DNA of 5,660 bases from Thermoplasmata archaeon. Its GTDB lineage: Archaea > Thermoplasmatota > Thermoplasmata > Thermoplasmatales > Thermoplasmataceae. How positions within the stretch are numbered: the stretch's first letter is position 1; each line of letters opens with the position of its first letter. The notes under the pieces were generated by a model. It made no database searches, was not told the origin of the DNA, and saw only the letters and a list, made by a program, of their open reading frames with translations. Location of the stretch: NCBI GenBank assembly GCA_021850835.1, contig JAJZKS010000128.1, positions 1 through 5,660 of the forward strand, in the 5' to 3' direction. Below are positions 4,690 through 5,660 of this stretch, in pieces. Position numbers and translations under genes: made by a program.

Positions 4690-5580
4690 TTACCATTTTT
4701 CCCCGGTTATTCTCTCATACATAGTAACATAAAGATCAGAGGTCTTTTTTACCATGTCATCCGGCAGCGCTGGAATTTCCGGCTCTGGTTTGCTGTATTC
4801 CCTTGCATCGTATAGTTCCTTATGGTAACCCGTGGATCTGTAATATTGCCTCACAAATTCCTTGCTTAATTCAACGATATTGCCGGCGTCATAGTCTTTC
4901 TTGTCCCAGAATCTGTCCTCATCAGCGGTGCCGAATGTATCTATCACAATGGGTTCCCTTCCTGCGCCAAAGGCAAATTCCTTCTTGCCGTCCACATGAA
5001 TCAGGCCACGTGTGAGAACCTGCTTGTTCAATCTCCTGTCGATTTTGAGAATGCTTTCCCTGATATTGTTCAGTTCAGAGCCTGAAAGGCCCCCTATCTC
5101 GATGGCTTCTCCCTTTGTGAGGACCCTGTCAAACTTCTCATATTTTGTCGTAACTTCGAAAAATGGGTCATCCAGTTCTTCTCCGTATTTTGGGGCATGG
5201 TTGAGTCCAATATCGTCATGTGTAACCTTTCCGGATTTAATTCTATCAAAGAGGGACCCAGCAACGTAATATCTGACCACAAATTCCAGTGGGATTACAT
5301 ACTCCACCTCGTAAGGATTCCCTTTTCCCTCCGGAACGTAGAATTTTCTGACCCTCATCTCGTTGGGGGCCGGGCATTCAATGAAGTGGGTAGAAACTTT
5401 TGCAGATTCCTCAGTCATCTTAAACCAGTGTGCAGAGGTTCTGCAGAGTGATTCCCCCTTATGTGGAATAAGATTTGGTATCATTTTATCAAAAACAGAA
5501 ATCTTGTCTGTGAACTTGAAAAGAAGGGTCTCTCCTTCGTCGTAGACCTCCTTTACCTTGCCTATTCTAACTGGCTCCAT
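4690..5580 (-). CDS. purC: Phosphoribosylaminoimidazole-succinocarboxamide synthase (SAICAR synthetase)
   Basis: Catalyses the ATP-dependent joining of CAIR and aspartate to form SAICAR in de novo purine synthesis, in the cytoplasm. The 296-residue length is within the family range. Motifs seen: the N-terminal ATP-binding strand-loop GKVKEVYD (7-14), PLEFVVRYYVAGSLF (97-111) corresponding to the family's P-E-x-V-V-R...GS motif, IHVDGKKEFAFG (194-205) corresponding to the VDxKxEFG signature, and DTFGTADEDRFW (214-225) at the position of the usual DEI-x-TPDSSRFW metal/substrate loop, which is somewhat altered here. The start lies 6 residues before GKVKEVYD, as in other archaeal forms, and a TATA-like box lies about 27 nt upstream with no strong Shine-Dalgarno, so the message may be leaderless. 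It converges with the hypothetical gene with a 4-nt gap. No other purine gene is visible in the window. Confidence 0.97.
   Translation of the reverse strand: MEPVRIGKVKEVYDEGETLLFKFTDKISVFDKMIPNLIPHKGESLCRTSAHWFKMTEESAKVSTHFIECPAPNEMRVRKFYVPEGKGNPYEVEYVIPLEFVVRYYVAGSLFDRIKSGKVTHDDIGLNHAPKYGEELDDPFFEVTTKYEKFDRVLTKGEAIEIGGLSGSELNNIRESILKIDRRLNKQVLTRGLIHVDGKKEFAFGAGREPIVIDTFGTADEDRFWDKKDYDAGNIVELSKEFVRQYYRSTGYHKELYDAREYSKPEPEIPALPDDMVKKTSDLYVTMYERITGEKW
4696..4700 (+). terminator. Short T tract after the hypothetical gene
   Basis: Five T residues on the plus strand start 11 nt after the stop codon, within the last codons of convergent purC. The placement matches the T tract after the CBS gene, so both plus-strand genes may terminate inside the antisense end of their neighbour. 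The evidence is weak. Confidence 0.22.
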
Positions 5581-5603
5581 TAGCCTTTAATCACTCATAT
5601 GAG

Positions 5604-5611
5604 ATATTAAA
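5604..5611 (-). promoter_or_regulatory. Putative TATA box of purC (leaderless)
   Basis: TTTAATAT on the minus strand is centred 27.5 nt before the purC ATG, the spacing for transcription starting at the start codon. Only 80 nt of upstream sequence is available, so cotranscription with an upstream gene outside the window cannot be ruled out. Confidence 0.42.
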
Positions 5612-5660
5612 CTTGTGTATTATGTTGGAGCCTTCTTCGACTGATTCCATATGTAAACAC

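Noticed and set aside
5591..5659. Open frame on the minus strand entering from the right edge and ending with TGA 10 nt before purC (possible C-terminus of an upstream gene, last residues HKFNISYE).
   Set aside because: Only 22 codons are visible, the other two minus-strand frames are also open for 12 or more codons, no family is recognisable, and a well-placed purC TATA box lies inside it. A real gene end is possible but cannot be supported.
1..5660. tRNA or rRNA genes, CRISPR repeats, insertion sequences, toxin-antitoxin or defence modules.
   Set aside because: No cloverleaf-like sequence, repeat-spacer pattern, transposase motif or defence-domain signature was found on either strand by reading.

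Overview
The window is a compact archaeal segment, almost certainly from Thermoplasmatales (Euryarchaeota). The best evidence is the archaeal 20S proteasome beta subunit, a 211-residue protein that closely matches my recollection of the Thermoplasma acidophilum enzyme. Archaeal aCPSF1, an archaeal-type PurC, TATA-like boxes about 24-28 nt upstream of several start codons (the pattern of leaderless mRNAs), and a mixture of leaderless and Shine-Dalgarno starts agree with this. I see no rRNA, tRNA, CRISPR array or insertion sequence, and no plainly new multi-gene system.

Layout, left to right: (1) minus strand, aCPSF1/FttA (7-1326), cut short at the left edge, preceded by psmB (1372-2007). The pair is probably one transcript, psmB first. 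(2) minus strand, a divergent ZIP-family metal transporter (2153-2905). (3) a 211-nt divergent control region (2906-3116) with a DtxR/IdeR-like operator, a second perfect dyad and the TATA box of the next gene. (4) plus strand, a stand-alone two-CBS-domain protein (3117-3539). (5) minus strand, a stand-alone PolB-type DEDDy 3'-5' exonuclease (3545-4210). (6) plus strand, an unrecognised 131-residue protein (4290-4685) divergent from the exonuclease. (7) minus strand, PurC (4690-5580). The last 80 nt hold a likely purC promoter and no gene I can support. Convergent gene ends are only 4-5 nt apart, so the region is very tightly packed.

How the genes relate: psmB and aCPSF1 link protein degradation to transcription termination, a neighbourhood I recall from other archaea. 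The ZIP gene with its adjacent candidate metal-repressor operator looks like a self-contained metal homeostasis unit. The other genes are housekeeping and show no obvious common pathway.

The two observations most worth attention are: (a) the first 19 nt of the window are an exact inverted copy of 1570-1588 inside psmB. They supply the stop codon that truncates aCPSF1, which points to a fold-back chimera or inverted rearrangement at the window edge and not to a natural short gene. (b) A TTAGG-N4-CCTAA dyad lies upstream of a ZIP transporter whose metal-site motifs are altered (QNxTEG twice, with no HNxPEG).
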